A stretch of DNA of 64,000 nucleotides from Streptomyces sp. NBC_00523 (GCF_036346615.1 NZ_CP107836.1:6882001-6946000); one strand, 5' to 3'; counted from the stretch's first letter, positions 1 through 8,738 are shown. The notes: generated from the letters alone by a model not told the origin. Numbers and translations: made by a program.

Positions 1-608
1 ACACCGCCACCCTCGTCTACCTCGCGGGGCAGGCGAGCGTCACCCCGCACCGCTTCCTCTCCCGCGCCGACCGGCCCCACCACCCGGACCGGCTGGTCTT
101 CGACCTCGACCCGCCCGGCGACGACTTCGCCCCGGTCCGCGAGGCGGCCCTCGGCCTGCACGGGCTCCTGGACGAGCTGGAACTGCCGTCCCTCGTCATG
201 ACCACGGGCTCACGCGGACTCCACGTCGTGGTGGCGCTCGACCGCCGGGACGACTTCGACGCCGTACGGGGATTCGCCCGCGCGGTCGCCGACGCGCTGG
301 TCACCCGTCACCCCGACCGCTTCACCACCGAGGCCCGCAAGAAGGCACGCGGCGGCCGCCTCTACCTCGACGTCCAGCGCAACGCCTACGCCCAGACCGC
401 CGTCACGCCCTACGCGGTCCGGGCCCGTCCCGGAGCCCCCGTCGCCGCGCCCCTTGCCTGGGAGGACGTCGACGACCCGGCGCTCGACGCCCGCCGCTGG
501 GCCCTGCGCGACGCCGACGCGCTCGCGGACCGGAACCCCTGGCACCAGCCCCCGCGGCCCCGCTCCCTCTGCCGGGCCCGCACCCTGCTCGACACGCTGA
601 ACACGTAG
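1..608 (+). CDS. LigD-like NHEJ polymerase/primase domain protein (5' end outside window)
   Basis: The reading frame is open from the first base, so the gene starts upstream of the window and about 201 residues are visible. The archaeo-eukaryotic primase fold of LigD polymerase domains is shown by LVFDLDPPGDD (an acidic metal-binding motif), TTGSRGLHV in the middle and YLDVQRNAYAQT followed by YAVRARPGAPV near the end. The family adds nucleotides at double-strand breaks during bacterial non-homologous end joining with Ku and an ATP-dependent ligase. No ligase or nuclease domain follows before the stop, so this is either a stand-alone polymerase or the C-terminal domain of a larger protein. 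The next gene is also DNA-repair-like and starts 19 bp downstream. Confidence 0.85.
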   Translation, partial: TATLVYLAGQASVTPHRFLSRADRPHHPDRLVFDLDPPGDDFAPVREAALGLHGLLDELELPSLVMTTGSRGLHVVVALDRRDDFDAVRGFARAVADALVTRHPDRFTTEARKKARGGRLYLDVQRNAYAQTAVTPYAVRARPGAPVAAPLAWEDVDDPALDARRWALRDADALADRNPWHQPPRPRSLCRARTLLDTLNT

Positions 609-627
609 CACCGAACGGAGAACCACC

Positions 628-1236
628 ATGTCCAGAGCCACGACCGTGCGGAACCTGCTGGACGAGCACGGGCGGACCTACGCCGACGAAGCAGGGATCC
701 GGCTCCGCGACACGCCCATGCCGCTGTACCAGCTGCTGACCCTGTGCGTCCTGTTCTCGGTCCCCATCAAGGCCGACATGGCGGTGGCCGCCGCCCGGGA
801 ACTCTTCGCCGCCGGGCTGCGCACCCCGCGCGCCATGGTGGACGCGTCCTGGCAGGACCGGGTCGACGCGTTGGTCCGCGCCCACTACCGCCGCTACGAC
901 GAGAGCACCGCCACCGCCCTCGGTGAAGGCGCCCAACTCGCCCTCGACCGGTACCACGGGGACCTGCGCAGGCTCCGCGAGGAAGCCGGCGGGGACGCGG
1001 GGAATCTGCGCGAACTGCTGAAGGAGTTCCCCCGGATCGGTCCCACGGGCGCCGACATCTTCAGCCGCGAGGCGCAGGGGCTGTGGCCCGAGCTGCGCCC
1101 CGCCTTCGACCGGCGCGCCCAGGACGCCGCCGAAGGGCTCGGGCTGCCGCGCGCACCGGAGAGGCTGGCCGGTCTCGTCGCCGACGAGGACCTGCCCCGG
1201 CTGGCCGCCGCGCTCGTACGGGTCGGGCTGGGGTGA
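628..1236 (+). CDS. Endonuclease III-like HhH-GPD family protein
   Basis: This 202-residue protein resembles small actinobacterial proteins annotated as endonucleases. It is mostly helical and has a PRIGPTGADIF stretch near residues 135-145 that fits the helix-hairpin-helix of the HhH-GPD DNA glycosylase fold. The iron-sulfur cysteine cluster of classical endonuclease III is not visible. A GGAG ribosome site lies about 6 bp before the ATG. The upstream polymerase gene ends 19 bp before, which suggests a shared transcript. The fold is inferred from the helix pattern and the GPTGAD motif, so the activity (base excision glycosylase or lyase) is not certain. Confidence 0.6.
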   Translation: MSRATTVRNLLDEHGRTYADEAGIRLRDTPMPLYQLLTLCVLFSVPIKADMAVAAARELFAAGLRTPRAMVDASWQDRVDALVRAHYRRYDESTATALGEGAQLALDRYHGDLRRLREEAGGDAGNLRELLKEFPRIGPTGADIFSREAQGLWPELRPAFDRRAQDAAEGLGLPRAPERLAGLVADEDLPRLAAALVRVGLG

Positions 1237-1248
1237 CCGGCCCCGCCG

Positions 1249-2643
1249 TCACCACCCCGTCCAGAGCAGATGGTTGACGGCGAGAGCCACCACCGCCTGC
1301 GCGGCGAGCCAGCCCCGGCGGCCCCGGTCGGGCAGCAGCGCCGCCGCGGGGAGCAGCCACACCATGAACGGCTGCCAGATCCGCTCCGTCTCCGCCTTGC
1401 TCATGCCCGACAGATCGGCCGCCAGCAGCAGGAACAGCGCCACGAGGACCAGCGGCACCAGACGCTCCGGCGCACTCGCCTCCCCGCCGCGCAACGCCCG
1501 TACGGCACCCGGCGCCCCCGCGAAGACGCGCCGCAGCCCCGCGACCGTCGCCGGGCCCACCGCGATCACGGTGCATGCCAGATTCGCCCACACCCAGTAC
1601 CCGAACGGCCGGAACCCGCCCGCGCCCTGGTGGTAGCGCTCCACGAGCACGTGGTACGCCTCCCACCAGTTGAAGCCCGCCGCCGTGAACGCGACCGGCG
1701 CCACCAGGGCCCCGAGCAACGCGAGCGGCAGCGGCCGTGCGGTGCGGGCGAGCACGAGGACGGCCAGGAGCAGGAGCGCGATCAGCGGCAGCCCGTAACT
1801 CAGATAGCAGAGCCAGCCGTAGAGCAGGCCCGCGCCCAGTGCCGCGGCCCCCGGGCTCCGCACCGTGCGCGTCGCCGCCAGGGTCAGCAGGGCGACCGAC
1901 CAGGCGGCGATCGCCGCGAAGTAGGCGTCCGCGGAGGTCCCGGCCCAGACCGCGACCGGGGCCAGGACGAGGAACGGCGCCGCGCGCCGGGCGATGTCCT
2001 CACCGGCCAGGGCCCGCACCGTGACCAGCACGGCGAGCAGGGCGGACGCGCCCGTCAGGATGCACCAGACACCGGCCCAGGCGCCGCCGCCGAGACCGGC
2101 CCGGTCCAGGAACACGAAGGTGAGCGTGGCGCCCGGCGGATGACCGGCGACATGGGTGGGCCAGTTCCCCGGCGGGCCGATCAGGATGTGCGTGTCGAAC
2201 GTGCGCAGCGCGGCGCCGATGTCCTCGAAGCGGTCGATGACCCGCAGATACTCGTGCTTGGTGGTCAGCCGCTCGGCGACGCCCCGGCCCCAGCCGTCGA
2301 TCAGCGCGAGCGAGAAGATCCACGCCAGCGAGGAGGCGTGGACCGCCAGGAGCAGGGACCGCCAGCGCAGCCGCCGGGCGAGCAGCGGCCCGTACCCGAT
2401 CACGGCGACGGCCACGAGCGGAGCGGCCACCGTCCCCGGGCCCGTGTGCGGGTACCAGGACGCCAGCAGCGGCGGCCAGTGCACGTACAGCGTCCGCGCG
2501 TAGTCCTCGATGGCCCGCCCGCCCAGTGCGGCAGCGGCGACGAGCGCGACGCCCGCCCCGGCGGCCACCAGATCCCAGCGCTGTCCGGAGCTCCGGGCGG
2601 TGGCGCGTTCGGTACGGGGCGCGGTGCGGTCCTCGGTCTTCAC
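1249..2643 (-). CDS. Polytopic membrane protein, possible glycosyltransferase-like
   Basis: The protein has about 464 residues from the GTG at 2643; an in-frame start further upstream (2703) would add 20 residues that look non-coding. At least nine hydrophobic segments are visible, with a large loop containing TKHEYLRVIDRFEDIGAA and HPPGATL. The organisation (N-terminal segment, long extracytoplasmic loop, then many helices) resembles lipid-linked-sugar glycosyltransferases of the GT-C type, but no catalytic signature could be assigned. It converges on the endonuclease-like gene with a 12-bp gap. It is divergent from the molybdoenzyme gene at 2809, and the GT2/methyltransferase operon nearby fits an envelope role. 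Confidence 0.65.
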   Translation of the reverse strand: MKTEDRTAPRTERATARSSGQRWDLVAAGAGVALVAAAALGGRAIEDYARTLYVHWPPLLASWYPHTGPGTVAAPLVAVAVIGYGPLLARRLRWRSLLLAVHASSLAWIFSLALIDGWGRGVAERLTTKHEYLRVIDRFEDIGAALRTFDTHILIGPPGNWPTHVAGHPPGATLTFVFLDRAGLGGGAWAGVWCILTGASALLAVLVTVRALAGEDIARRAAPFLVLAPVAVWAGTSADAYFAAIAAWSVALLTLAATRTVRSPGAAALGAGLLYGWLCYLSYGLPLIALLLLAVLVLARTARPLPLALLGALVAPVAFTAAGFNWWEAYHVLVERYHQGAGGFRPFGYWVWANLACTVIAVGPATVAGLRRVFAGAPGAVRALRGGEASAPERLVPLVLVALFLLLAADLSGMSKAETERIWQPFMVWLLPAAALLPDRGRRGWLAAQAVVALAVNHLLWTGW

Positions 2644-2808
2644 GCAGGCACCGTACGCACCGGGAGGCCGCGACGACGGGTACCGGCGGGGCGCGTCACA
2701 CAACCGTCAGATTCATGACCCCGGCCGTACGTTCGCCAGGGTGACGTCATCGTTTCGTCAGGAGTCGCGCCCACCGAACGCGCAGGCCACGGGCATAGCG
2801 TCGGGCCC

Positions 2809-4110
2809 ATGGGCGACAGCCGTCGGAAGACTCCGACATCCTCCTTGGTTTCCTCCCGGCCCCGCGCCGCCGCGCTCCTCCAGCGGCTGCCGTCGGCGCC
2901 CGGCTTCTGGCGCAGCCCCGTGCGCGGCGTGCCGTTCACCGCCGTGCTCGGGATCATCCTGCTCGCCGGGATCACGCTGCTCTTCGTGACCGGCCTGCTG
3001 TCGTACGCCGCGTACAACCCGGATCTCGCCCCGGTCAACGACAAGACGCCGGACAAGGGGCTGCTCGGCTTCTACCTCTTCCCCTGGCCCACCTCGCCGC
3101 ACTGGCTCTACCGGCTGACGCAGGGACTCCACGTCACCGTCGGGATCGTCCTCGTCCCCGTCCTGCTGGCCAAGCTCTGGTCCGTGGTGCCCCGGCTCTT
3201 CACCCTGCCCCCGGCCCGGTCCCTCGCTCACGCGCTGGAACGGATCTCGCTGCTCCTGCTGGTGGGCGGGGCGCTCTTCGAGTTCGTGACCGGGCTGCTC
3301 AACATCCAGCTGGAATACCTGTTCCCCGGCTCCTTCTACCCGCTGCACTTCTACGGGGCATGGGTGTTCTTCGCCGCCTTCCTCGCCCACGCCGGACTGC
3401 GCACCCCGCAGGCCGTACGGGTGCTGCGGTCGGGCGGCCTCAACGGGCCGGTCGCCGACGACGTGCTGGAGTCGCCCGCCCCGGCCCCGCCGACCCTGTC
3501 CCGGCGCGGCGCCCTCGCCATGGTCGGCGCGGGCTCCCTGCTCCTGCTGGTCACCTCGGTGGGCCGGAGCTTCGACGGGCCCCTGCGCCGCCTCGCCGCG
3601 CTCACCCCGCGCGGCGCGGCCGAACCGGGGTCCGGCCCCAACGGCTTCCAGATCAACAAGACCGCCGCCGCCGTCGGGATCACCACCGCCGACACCGGCG
3701 AGGGCTGGTGGCTCACCGTCAGCGGCCCGGCGGGCAACCTGCGGTTCAGCCGGGAACAACTGCTGGCCATGGAACAGCACAGCGCGGCCCTGCCCATCGC
3801 CTGCGTGGAGGGCTGGTCCACCTCGGACCAGTGGTGGCGCGGCGTACGGCTGAGCGACCTGGCGGCCCTCGCCGGGTACCCGGACCGGCCGCCCGGGGTG
3901 CTGGTGGAGTCCCTTCAGCGCAGTGGCCCCTTCCGCCGGGCCGCGCTCCGGGACAACCAGGTGCGCGACCCGCGCTCGCTGCTGGCCCTCCAGGTCAACG
4001 GCGAGGACCTGTCGCCCGACCACGGGTACCCGGCCCGGATCATCGTCCCCGCCGCCCCAGGGGTGCTCAACACCAAATGGGTGGCCCGGCTGACCTTCGG
4101 AGAACTGTGA
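2809..4110 (+). CDS. Molybdopterin-dependent oxidoreductase with N-terminal cytochrome b-like membrane domain
   Basis: The 433-residue protein has two parts. Residues 45-210 hold about four membrane helices with histidines (THWL-like SPHWLYRLTQGLHV and PLHFYG) that could bind haem, as in membrane cytochrome b modules. Residues 260-433 are a sulfite-oxidase-fold molybdopterin domain with the molybdenum-ligating cysteine in IACVEGWS (C332) and the C-terminal TKWVARL motif. The protein is likely a membrane oxidoreductase with the active site outside the membrane; its substrate is unknown. There is no clear ribosome site before the ATG, so the transcript may be leaderless. The stop overlaps the GTG of the next gene by 4 bp. 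Confidence 0.8.
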   Translation: MGDSRRKTPTSSLVSSRPRAAALLQRLPSAPGFWRSPVRGVPFTAVLGIILLAGITLLFVTGLLSYAAYNPDLAPVNDKTPDKGLLGFYLFPWPTSPHWLYRLTQGLHVTVGIVLVPVLLAKLWSVVPRLFTLPPARSLAHALERISLLLLVGGALFEFVTGLLNIQLEYLFPGSFYPLHFYGAWVFFAAFLAHAGLRTPQAVRVLRSGGLNGPVADDVLESPAPAPPTLSRRGALAMVGAGSLLLLVTSVGRSFDGPLRRLAALTPRGAAEPGSGPNGFQINKTAAAVGITTADTGEGWWLTVSGPAGNLRFSREQLLAMEQHSAALPIACVEGWSTSDQWWRGVRLSDLAALAGYPDRPPGVLVESLQRSGPFRRAALRDNQVRDPRSLLALQVNGEDLSPDHGYPARIIVPAAPGVLNTKWVARLTFGEL

Positions 4111-4592
4111 ACACCACCGGCCCCCGCGCCCTCCTGCGCCGCCGTTACGGAGCGGGCCCGCTGCACCTCGTCCTGCTGGCCGCCTCCTTCGCGCTCGCCG
4201 GATACGCGGGCGTGCGCCTGCTCGCCGGCGACTGGCTCGGCGTCACCCTGTGGTTCGTGGGCGCGGCCCTGATCCACGACCTGGTGCTTGTACCGCTGTA
4301 CGCCTCGGTGGACCTGGCGCTGCGCCGGGGCCTCGGACGGCGAAGGCCGGCCTCCGTCAATTACGTACGGGTGCCGGCCTTCCTTTCGGGGCTGCTGCTG
4401 CTCGTGTGGTTCCCGCTGATCGCGCGGCCGAGGCGCTACGAGCCCGCGAGCGGGCTGTCCCCCGATGTGTTCCTGGGGAACTGGCTGCTGACCACGGCCG
4501 CGCTGTTCCTGCTGTCGGCGCTCTGGTGCGCGGTGCGGACCGTCCGGCTCCGCCGCAGGGCGACGAAGGCGCGGCCGTCCGCCTCCCACTGA
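4107..4592 (+). CDS. Small integral membrane protein coupled to the molybdoenzyme
   Basis: The 161-residue product starts at a GTG that overlaps the preceding TGA (GTGA), which indicates translational coupling. Four hydrophobic segments are visible, including LHLVLLAASFALAGYAGV, WFVGAALIHDLVLVPLYASV, FLSGLLLLVWFPLI and LLTTAALFLLSALWC. The protein may be a membrane partner of the upstream oxidoreductase. Its last ~157 bp overlap, on the opposite strand, the 3' end of the methyltransferase gene. Confidence 0.75.
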   Translation: MNTTGPRALLRRRYGAGPLHLVLLAASFALAGYAGVRLLAGDWLGVTLWFVGAALIHDLVLVPLYASVDLALRRGLGRRRPASVNYVRVPAFLSGLLLLVWFPLIARPRRYEPASGLSPDVFLGNWLLTTAALFLLSALWCAVRTVRLRRRATKARPSASH

Positions 4593-5356
4593 CCGTCGGA
4601 CCGCAGCCCGTGCGGGCGGGCGTACCCGAGCAGGGCGGAGGAGCCGAGCCGCGCCCACGGGAAGAGCCCGTCCGCCGCGCTCCCGTCCTGGGCGCGTCCG
4701 TCGTCCAGCCGCACCCGGACCCGCTCGTCCAGGTCGTGCGGCACGGTCTCGGCGATGAGGAGGCCGCCGGGCGCGAGGAGTTCCGCCGCCCGGCGCAGCA
4801 GCCGTTCCGGGTCGCCGCCGATCCCGATGTTGCCGTCGGCGAGCAGCACGGTGCCCCAGCGGCCCTCGCCGGGCAGCGGGTCGAACACGGACCGGCGCAG
4901 GGCGTACCCGCCGAGCCGGACCGTCCGGGCGACCGCCGCCTCGCTGACGTCGATGCCGAGGGCGCGGTGGCCGCGCGACGCCAGTGCGGCGACCAGGCGG
5001 CCGGGCCCGCACCCGACGTCCAGGACCGGTCCCTCGCAGCGGCGCAGCGCCGACAGGTCCGCCGCATCGGCCCCGGCGCACCACCGCTCGACGTCGAGCG
5101 GCAGCAGCCAGCCGTCCGTACGGCGCAGGAACAGCGGCCCGTGCCCGTTGCGCAGGGCATTGGCGTACGGGTCGGTGCCCCACGCGTCGGCGTCCGGACG
5201 GCCGGTGGCCTGCGGCGCGGTGGCCCGGGACGCGGCGGCCCGGGCGGCGAGCCCGGCCTCCGGGTCCGTGCGCCCGGGCTCCCCGCCCGCGAACCCGGCG
5301 TCCAGGTCCGTGGGCAGGTCGACCAGCGCGTTCCGCCCCCGGTCGGCGCGGCTCAT
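4436..5356 (-). CDS. SAM-dependent class I methyltransferase
   Basis: The protein has 306 residues. Motif I is VLDVGCGPGR at residues 111-120, followed by the acidic turn ALGIDVS and a later LLADGNIGIGGD stretch typical of SAM methyltransferases. The N-terminal ~60 residues are low-complexity and charged. The ATG overlaps the stop of the upstream glycosyltransferase-like gene (ATGA), so this is the third gene of the operon 6713-4436. The recognisable domain ends near ADGRAFVALRRS. The last ~36 residues are encoded antisense to the membrane gene ending at 4592 and look like read-through beyond the family's usual end. The substrate is unknown; the neighbours suggest a glycolipid or glycan. Confidence 0.85.
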   Translation of the reverse strand: MSRADRGRNALVDLPTDLDAGFAGGEPGRTDPEAGLAARAAASRATAPQATGRPDADAWGTDPYANALRNGHGPLFLRRTDGWLLPLDVERWCAGADAADLSALRRCEGPVLDVGCGPGRLVAALASRGHRALGIDVSEAAVARTVRLGGYALRRSVFDPLPGEGRWGTVLLADGNIGIGGDPERLLRRAAELLAPGGLLIAETVPHDLDERVRVRLDDGRAQDGSAADGLFPWARLGSSALLGYARPHGLRSDGQWEADGRAFVALRRSRTVRTAHQSADSRNSAAVVSSQFPRNTSGDSPLAGS

Positions 5357-6012
5357 CGGACGGCCGTCCGGCGCGTCCGGCCGAGCTCGGCGGCGAACCG
5401 CCCGTCCGGCGCGAGCGCGGCGACCTCCGCCGCGTCGGCCGCCGTGTCGACGTCCCGCAGCCGGGGCAGGTCCCGCACGGTCAGCCCGGCGTCGACCAGC
5501 CGGCGCCGCTGCACCGCACCCGTCTCCGGCACGGACATCGGCACCCCGCGCAGCAGCCCGGGGTCGGGCTCCGCCAGGCCCAGCGCCCAGAATCCGCCGT
5601 CCTCCGCCGGGCCGAACCAGGCATCGCACCCCTCCCAGGCCCCGGGGGCCAGCGCGGGGGCCAGATGGGCCGCCGTGATCTGGGGGGTGTCCATCCCGAT
5701 CAGCAGGGTCGGTCCGGTGCAGGCCCCGAACGCGGCGGCCAGCCGCTCGTCCAGCCCGCCCGCCCCCTGCTCCACGACCTCGATGCCCGGCGGCAGCCAC
5801 GGTCCCGGCGCCCCCGCCAGGACGACGGCGCGCCGGGCGGCCGGCAGGGCCAGGACCGTGTGCAGGGTGTCGGCGAGTGCGGCCTCCGCGAGGCGCGCGG
5901 CCTCGGCGGGGGAGAAGGGCGGGGTGAGCCGGGTCTTGACCCGCCCGGGCAGCGGCTCCTTGGCGATGACCAGCAAGGTCGTCGCACCGGCCGGTCCGGT
6001 TCCCGCGCTCAC
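5353..6012 (-). CDS. DUF2064/TIGR04282-type glycosyltransferase (CofC-like fold)
   Basis: The 219-residue protein starts at a GTG that overlaps the upstream stop (GTGA). The N-terminal LLVIAKEPLPGRVKTRL is the nucleotide-binding signature of the DUF2064 family. LLIGMDTPQI and AEDGGFWALG complete the metal and substrate site of this GT-A-like fold, which is related to the CofC guanylyltransferases. These proteins are typically encoded with a GT2 enzyme and a methyltransferase, as here. The start was chosen from the overlap and from the loss of the fold upstream. The family role is not well defined biochemically. Confidence 0.85.
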   Translation of the reverse strand: MSAGTGPAGATTLLVIAKEPLPGRVKTRLTPPFSPAEAARLAEAALADTLHTVLALPAARRAVVLAGAPGPWLPPGIEVVEQGAGGLDERLAAAFGACTGPTLLIGMDTPQITAAHLAPALAPGAWEGCDAWFGPAEDGGFWALGLAEPDPGLLRGVPMSVPETGAVQRRRLVDAGLTVRDLPRLRDVDTAADAAEVAALAPDGRFAAELGRTRRTAVR

Positions 6013-6713
6013 TGGGGCACCCCCGCCGGGACCGGCGGCTCGGCCAGCACGGCGCGCATGTCGCGGACCGCGTGCCAGGTGCCCAGCCAGGTACCGGTGA
6101 CCTTCGACTTCCCGGTACGCGCGAGGTACGGCACGTCCGTCTCGGCCACCCGCAGCCCCGCGTCGGCCGCCCGCACCACCATCTGCAACGGATAGCCGCT
6201 GCGCCGGTCCGTGAGCCCGAGCGCCAGCAGATCCGCGCGGCGGCCGGCGCGCATAGGGCCCAGATCGCGCAGCCGCAGCCCGGTCCGGCGTTGCAGCATC
6301 CGGGACAGCGCGGCGTTGCCCGCCCGCGCGTGCGCCGGCCAGGCACCGCGCTCCTGGGGGCGCCGCCGCCCGAGCAGCAGATCGCACTCGCCGTCGGCCA
6401 CCCGGCGTACGAAGCCCGCGAGGAGGGCGGGGTCCAGCGAGCCGTCGCAGTCGCAGAAGCAGACGAACTCCGCCTCACTGGCGAGCAGCCCGGCATGGCA
6501 GGCCGAGCCGAAACCGCGCCGGGGCTCGTGCACCACGGTCGCACCCAGCGCACGGGCCACATCGGCGGAGCCGTCGGTCGAGCCGTTGTCCACCACGATC
6601 GCCCGCCAGCCCCGGGGCACCCGGGCCAGCACGCCGGGCAGGGCCGCGGCCTCGTCAAGACAGGGGAGGACGATGTCGGCGCGGGGGCCTGAGTCATCGG
6701 AAGGAAGGATCAC
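6009..6713 (-). CDS. Family 2 glycosyltransferase (polyprenyl-phosphate sugar transferase-like)
   Basis: The product has about 234 residues. It has the GT2 features ADIVLPCLDEA, VVDNGSTDGSADVA, GFGSACHAGL and a DxD-type metal site FCDCDGSLDP. This matches dolichol/polyprenyl-phosphate-mannose synthase-like enzymes that move sugar from a nucleotide donor onto a lipid or other acceptor at the cytoplasmic membrane; no transmembrane segment is present. Two GTG starts are possible at 6722 and 6713; the second has an AGGG-type site a few bases upstream and was chosen. It is the first gene of a three-gene operon and is divergent from the two-component system. Confidence 0.85.
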   Translation of the reverse strand: MILPSDDSGPRADIVLPCLDEAAALPGVLARVPRGWRAIVVDNGSTDGSADVARALGATVVHEPRRGFGSACHAGLLASEAEFVCFCDCDGSLDPALLAGFVRRVADGECDLLLGRRRPQERGAWPAHARAGNAALSRMLQRRTGLRLRDLGPMRAGRRADLLALGLTDRRSGYPLQMVVRAADAGLRVAETDVPYLARTGKSKVTGTWLGTWHAVRDMRAVLAEPPVPAGVPQ

Positions 6714-6837
6714 CCGGCTCACCCTACGGAGCGAAAACCGGCATTTCGGGCTTTGGATTCTTACGAAACATGGACGTCGCCCGTCACCGGCCCGCCCGCG
6801 TTTCCGGTGGCGCCGCCCCGGGTGCCAGGGTGGTTCC
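6714..6837. promoter_or_regulatory. Divergent promoter region, GT2 operon / response regulator
   Basis: A 124-bp gap separates the GT2 operon and the response-regulator gene. Its central part, around 6735-6772, is noticeably A+T-rich compared with the surroundings, as expected for promoters. A clear AGGGTGG ribosome site precedes the ATG at 6838. No repeat that would be a response-regulator operator was found with certainty. Confidence 0.4.
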
Positions 6838-7629
6838 ATGCAGACGCCCCCGGACACCCCGCCCCCCGGCCCCGCAGCCGGGGCGCCCTCCGCCGCCCCG
6901 GCGCGCGGTCATGTCCTCGTCGTGGACGACGACCCGACCGTCGCCGAGGTCGTCGCGGGATACCTGACCGGGGCCGGCTACGACGTCGCCCGGGCGGCCG
7001 ACGGGCCGGCCGCGCTCGCGCTGGACGCGGCCCGCCGGCCGGACCTGGCCGTCCTCGACCTCATGCTGCCCGGCATGGACGGCTTCGAGGTCTGCCGCCG
7101 GATGCGGGCCCGGGGGCCGGTGCCCGTCATCATGCTCACCGCGCGCGGCGACGAGGACGACCGCATCCTCGGCCTCGAAACCGGCGCGGACGACTACGTC
7201 ACCAAGCCGTTCAGCCCGCGCGAGCTCGTCCTGCGGGTCGACTCCGTGCTGCGGCGCGCCAGGGCGGCCGCGGTCCCCGCCGGACAGCCCCGGCTGCTGG
7301 AGGGCGCGGGGCTCGTGCTCGACCCGGCGGCCCGGAGCGCGACCTGCCGGGGCGGGCGGCTGTCCCTCACGCTCCGCGAGTTCGACCTGCTCGCCTTCCT
7401 CCTGCGCCACCCGGGCCGGGTCTTCACCCGGGAGGAGCTGATGCGCGAGGTCTGGGGCTGGGACTTCGGGGACCTGTCCACCGTCACCGTGCACGTGCGC
7501 CGGCTGCGCGGGAAGGTCGAGGCCGACCCGGCCCACCCGGAGCTGATCCGTACGGTCTGGGGCGTCGGCTACCGCCTCGACCTGCCCGCCGGTGCCACCG
7601 CCGCCCCGGACGCCGGAGCCGCGTCATGA
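6838..7629 (+). CDS. OmpR/PhoB-family response regulator
   Basis: The protein has 263 residues. After a ~22-residue proline-rich start, the receiver domain has the acidic pair at 30-32 (LVVDDDP), phospho-acceptor D74 in VLDLMLPGMDG, the T of MLTARG and K123 in YVTKPF. A winged-helix DNA-binding domain follows, with LTLREFDLLAFLL, TREELMREVWG and VTVHVRRLRGK. It is therefore a complete transcription regulator. The stop overlaps the ATG of the kinase gene (ATGA). It is divergent from the glycosyltransferase operon, which is a plausible target. Confidence 0.95.
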   Translation: MQTPPDTPPPGPAAGAPSAAPARGHVLVVDDDPTVAEVVAGYLTGAGYDVARAADGPAALALDAARRPDLAVLDLMLPGMDGFEVCRRMRARGPVPVIMLTARGDEDDRILGLETGADDYVTKPFSPRELVLRVDSVLRRARAAAVPAGQPRLLEGAGLVLDPAARSATCRGGRLSLTLREFDLLAFLLRHPGRVFTREELMREVWGWDFGDLSTVTVHVRRLRGKVEADPAHPELIRTVWGVGYRLDLPAGATAAPDAGAAS

Positions 7630-8732
7630 CCGACACGCTCCTCATCGCCCTCTTCGCCTTCCTCGGCGCCGCCGTCGCGGGGCTGCTCGGGGCGTTCGCG
7701 CTGCGGCTCACGCGGCACCGCCCGCTCGTCGTCTCCCTGAGCATCGTGGCCACCGTGGCCGTCACCGCGATGCTCGCCGGGACCCTGGCCGTCGCCTGGG
7801 CGATGTTCCTGTCACCGCACGACCTGACCGTGGTGACGACCGTCGTCGCCATGGCCGCCGTCGTCTCCCTCGTCACGGCGATGCTGCTCGGCCGCTGGGT
7901 CGCCGCCCGCAGCCGCGAACTGACCCTCGCCGCCCGCTCCTTCGGCGACGGCGGCACCTTCGCGGCGCCCGAGGCCCCGGCCACCGCCGAACTCGCCGAC
8001 CTCACCCGCGAACTCGCCGCCACCAGCGCCAAGCTGGACAGCTCGCGGATGCGGGAACGCGCCTTGGAGACCTCGCGGCGCGAACTCGTCGCCTGGATCT
8101 CGCACGACCTGCGCACCCCCCTCGCCGGGCTGCGCGCCATGTCCGAGGCGCTGGAGGACGGCATGGCCGTCGACTCGCCGCGCTACCTGCGCCAGATCCG
8201 GACCGAGGTCGAGCGGATGAACGACATGGTCGGCGACCTCTTCGAGCTCTCCCGCATCCACGCGGGCTCGCTCGCGCTGACCCCCACCCGTGTCTCCGTC
8301 TACGACCTGGTGGGCGACGCCCTCGCCGGAGCGGACCCGCTCGCCCGCGAGCACGGGGTGCGGCTGGTCGGCGGACGGATCGAGGAGGTGCCCGTGGAGG
8401 TGGACGGCAAGGAGATGAGCCGCGTCCTCGGCAACCTTCTGATCAACGCGATCCGCCGGACGCCCGCCGACGGCACCGTCGCCGTCGCGGCCCACCGCGC
8501 GCCGGACGGGGTGGTCCTCTCGGTGACCGACGGCTGCGGCGGCATCCCGGAGGAGGACCTGCCGAGGGTCTTCGACACCGGCTGGCGCGGCAGTCATGCC
8601 CGTACGCCACCGGCAGGCGCGGGCCTCGGGCTCGCCATCGTGCGCGGCATCGTCGAGGCCCACGCCGGCCGGGCGGAGGTCCGCAACGTCACCGGCGGCT
8701 GCTGCTTCGAGGTGACCCTGCCCCCGGCGTGA
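7626..8732 (+). CDS. Membrane sensor histidine kinase
   Basis: The 368-residue protein begins with three hydrophobic segments (about residues 5-27, 35-61 and 68-89) with very short loops, so the sensor has little extracytoplasmic sequence and may detect a membrane signal. A linker similar to HAMP leads to the HisKA box AWISHDLRTPL with H160. The HATPase region has LGNLLINAIRRTP (N box), DGCGGIPEEDL (G1) and GAGLGLAIVRGIVEAH (G2). It is the partner of the preceding response regulator by overlap and order. The N box carries R where H is usual (LINAIRRTP versus NAIRHTP). Confidence 0.93.
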   Translation: MTDTLLIALFAFLGAAVAGLLGAFALRLTRHRPLVVSLSIVATVAVTAMLAGTLAVAWAMFLSPHDLTVVTTVVAMAAVVSLVTAMLLGRWVAARSRELTLAARSFGDGGTFAAPEAPATAELADLTRELAATSAKLDSSRMRERALETSRRELVAWISHDLRTPLAGLRAMSEALEDGMAVDSPRYLRQIRTEVERMNDMVGDLFELSRIHAGSLALTPTRVSVYDLVGDALAGADPLAREHGVRLVGGRIEEVPVEVDGKEMSRVLGNLLINAIRRTPADGTVAVAAHRAPDGVVLSVTDGCGGIPEEDLPRVFDTGWRGSHARTPPAGAGLGLAIVRGIVEAHAGRAEVRNVTGGCCFEVTLPPA

Positions 8733-8738
8733 GCACGA

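Noticed and set aside
1270..2718. 482-codon plus-strand frame opposite the polytopic membrane gene
   Set aside because: Composition is Arg/Gln/Pro-rich shadow sequence of GC-rich DNA, while the minus strand encodes clear membrane helices.
5357..6697. Continuous minus-strand frame that would extend the methyltransferase to 753 residues
   Set aside because: The extra part overlaps the two glycosyltransferase-like genes and gives low-complexity sequence; the ATG at 5356 overlaps the upstream stop as in a normal operon.
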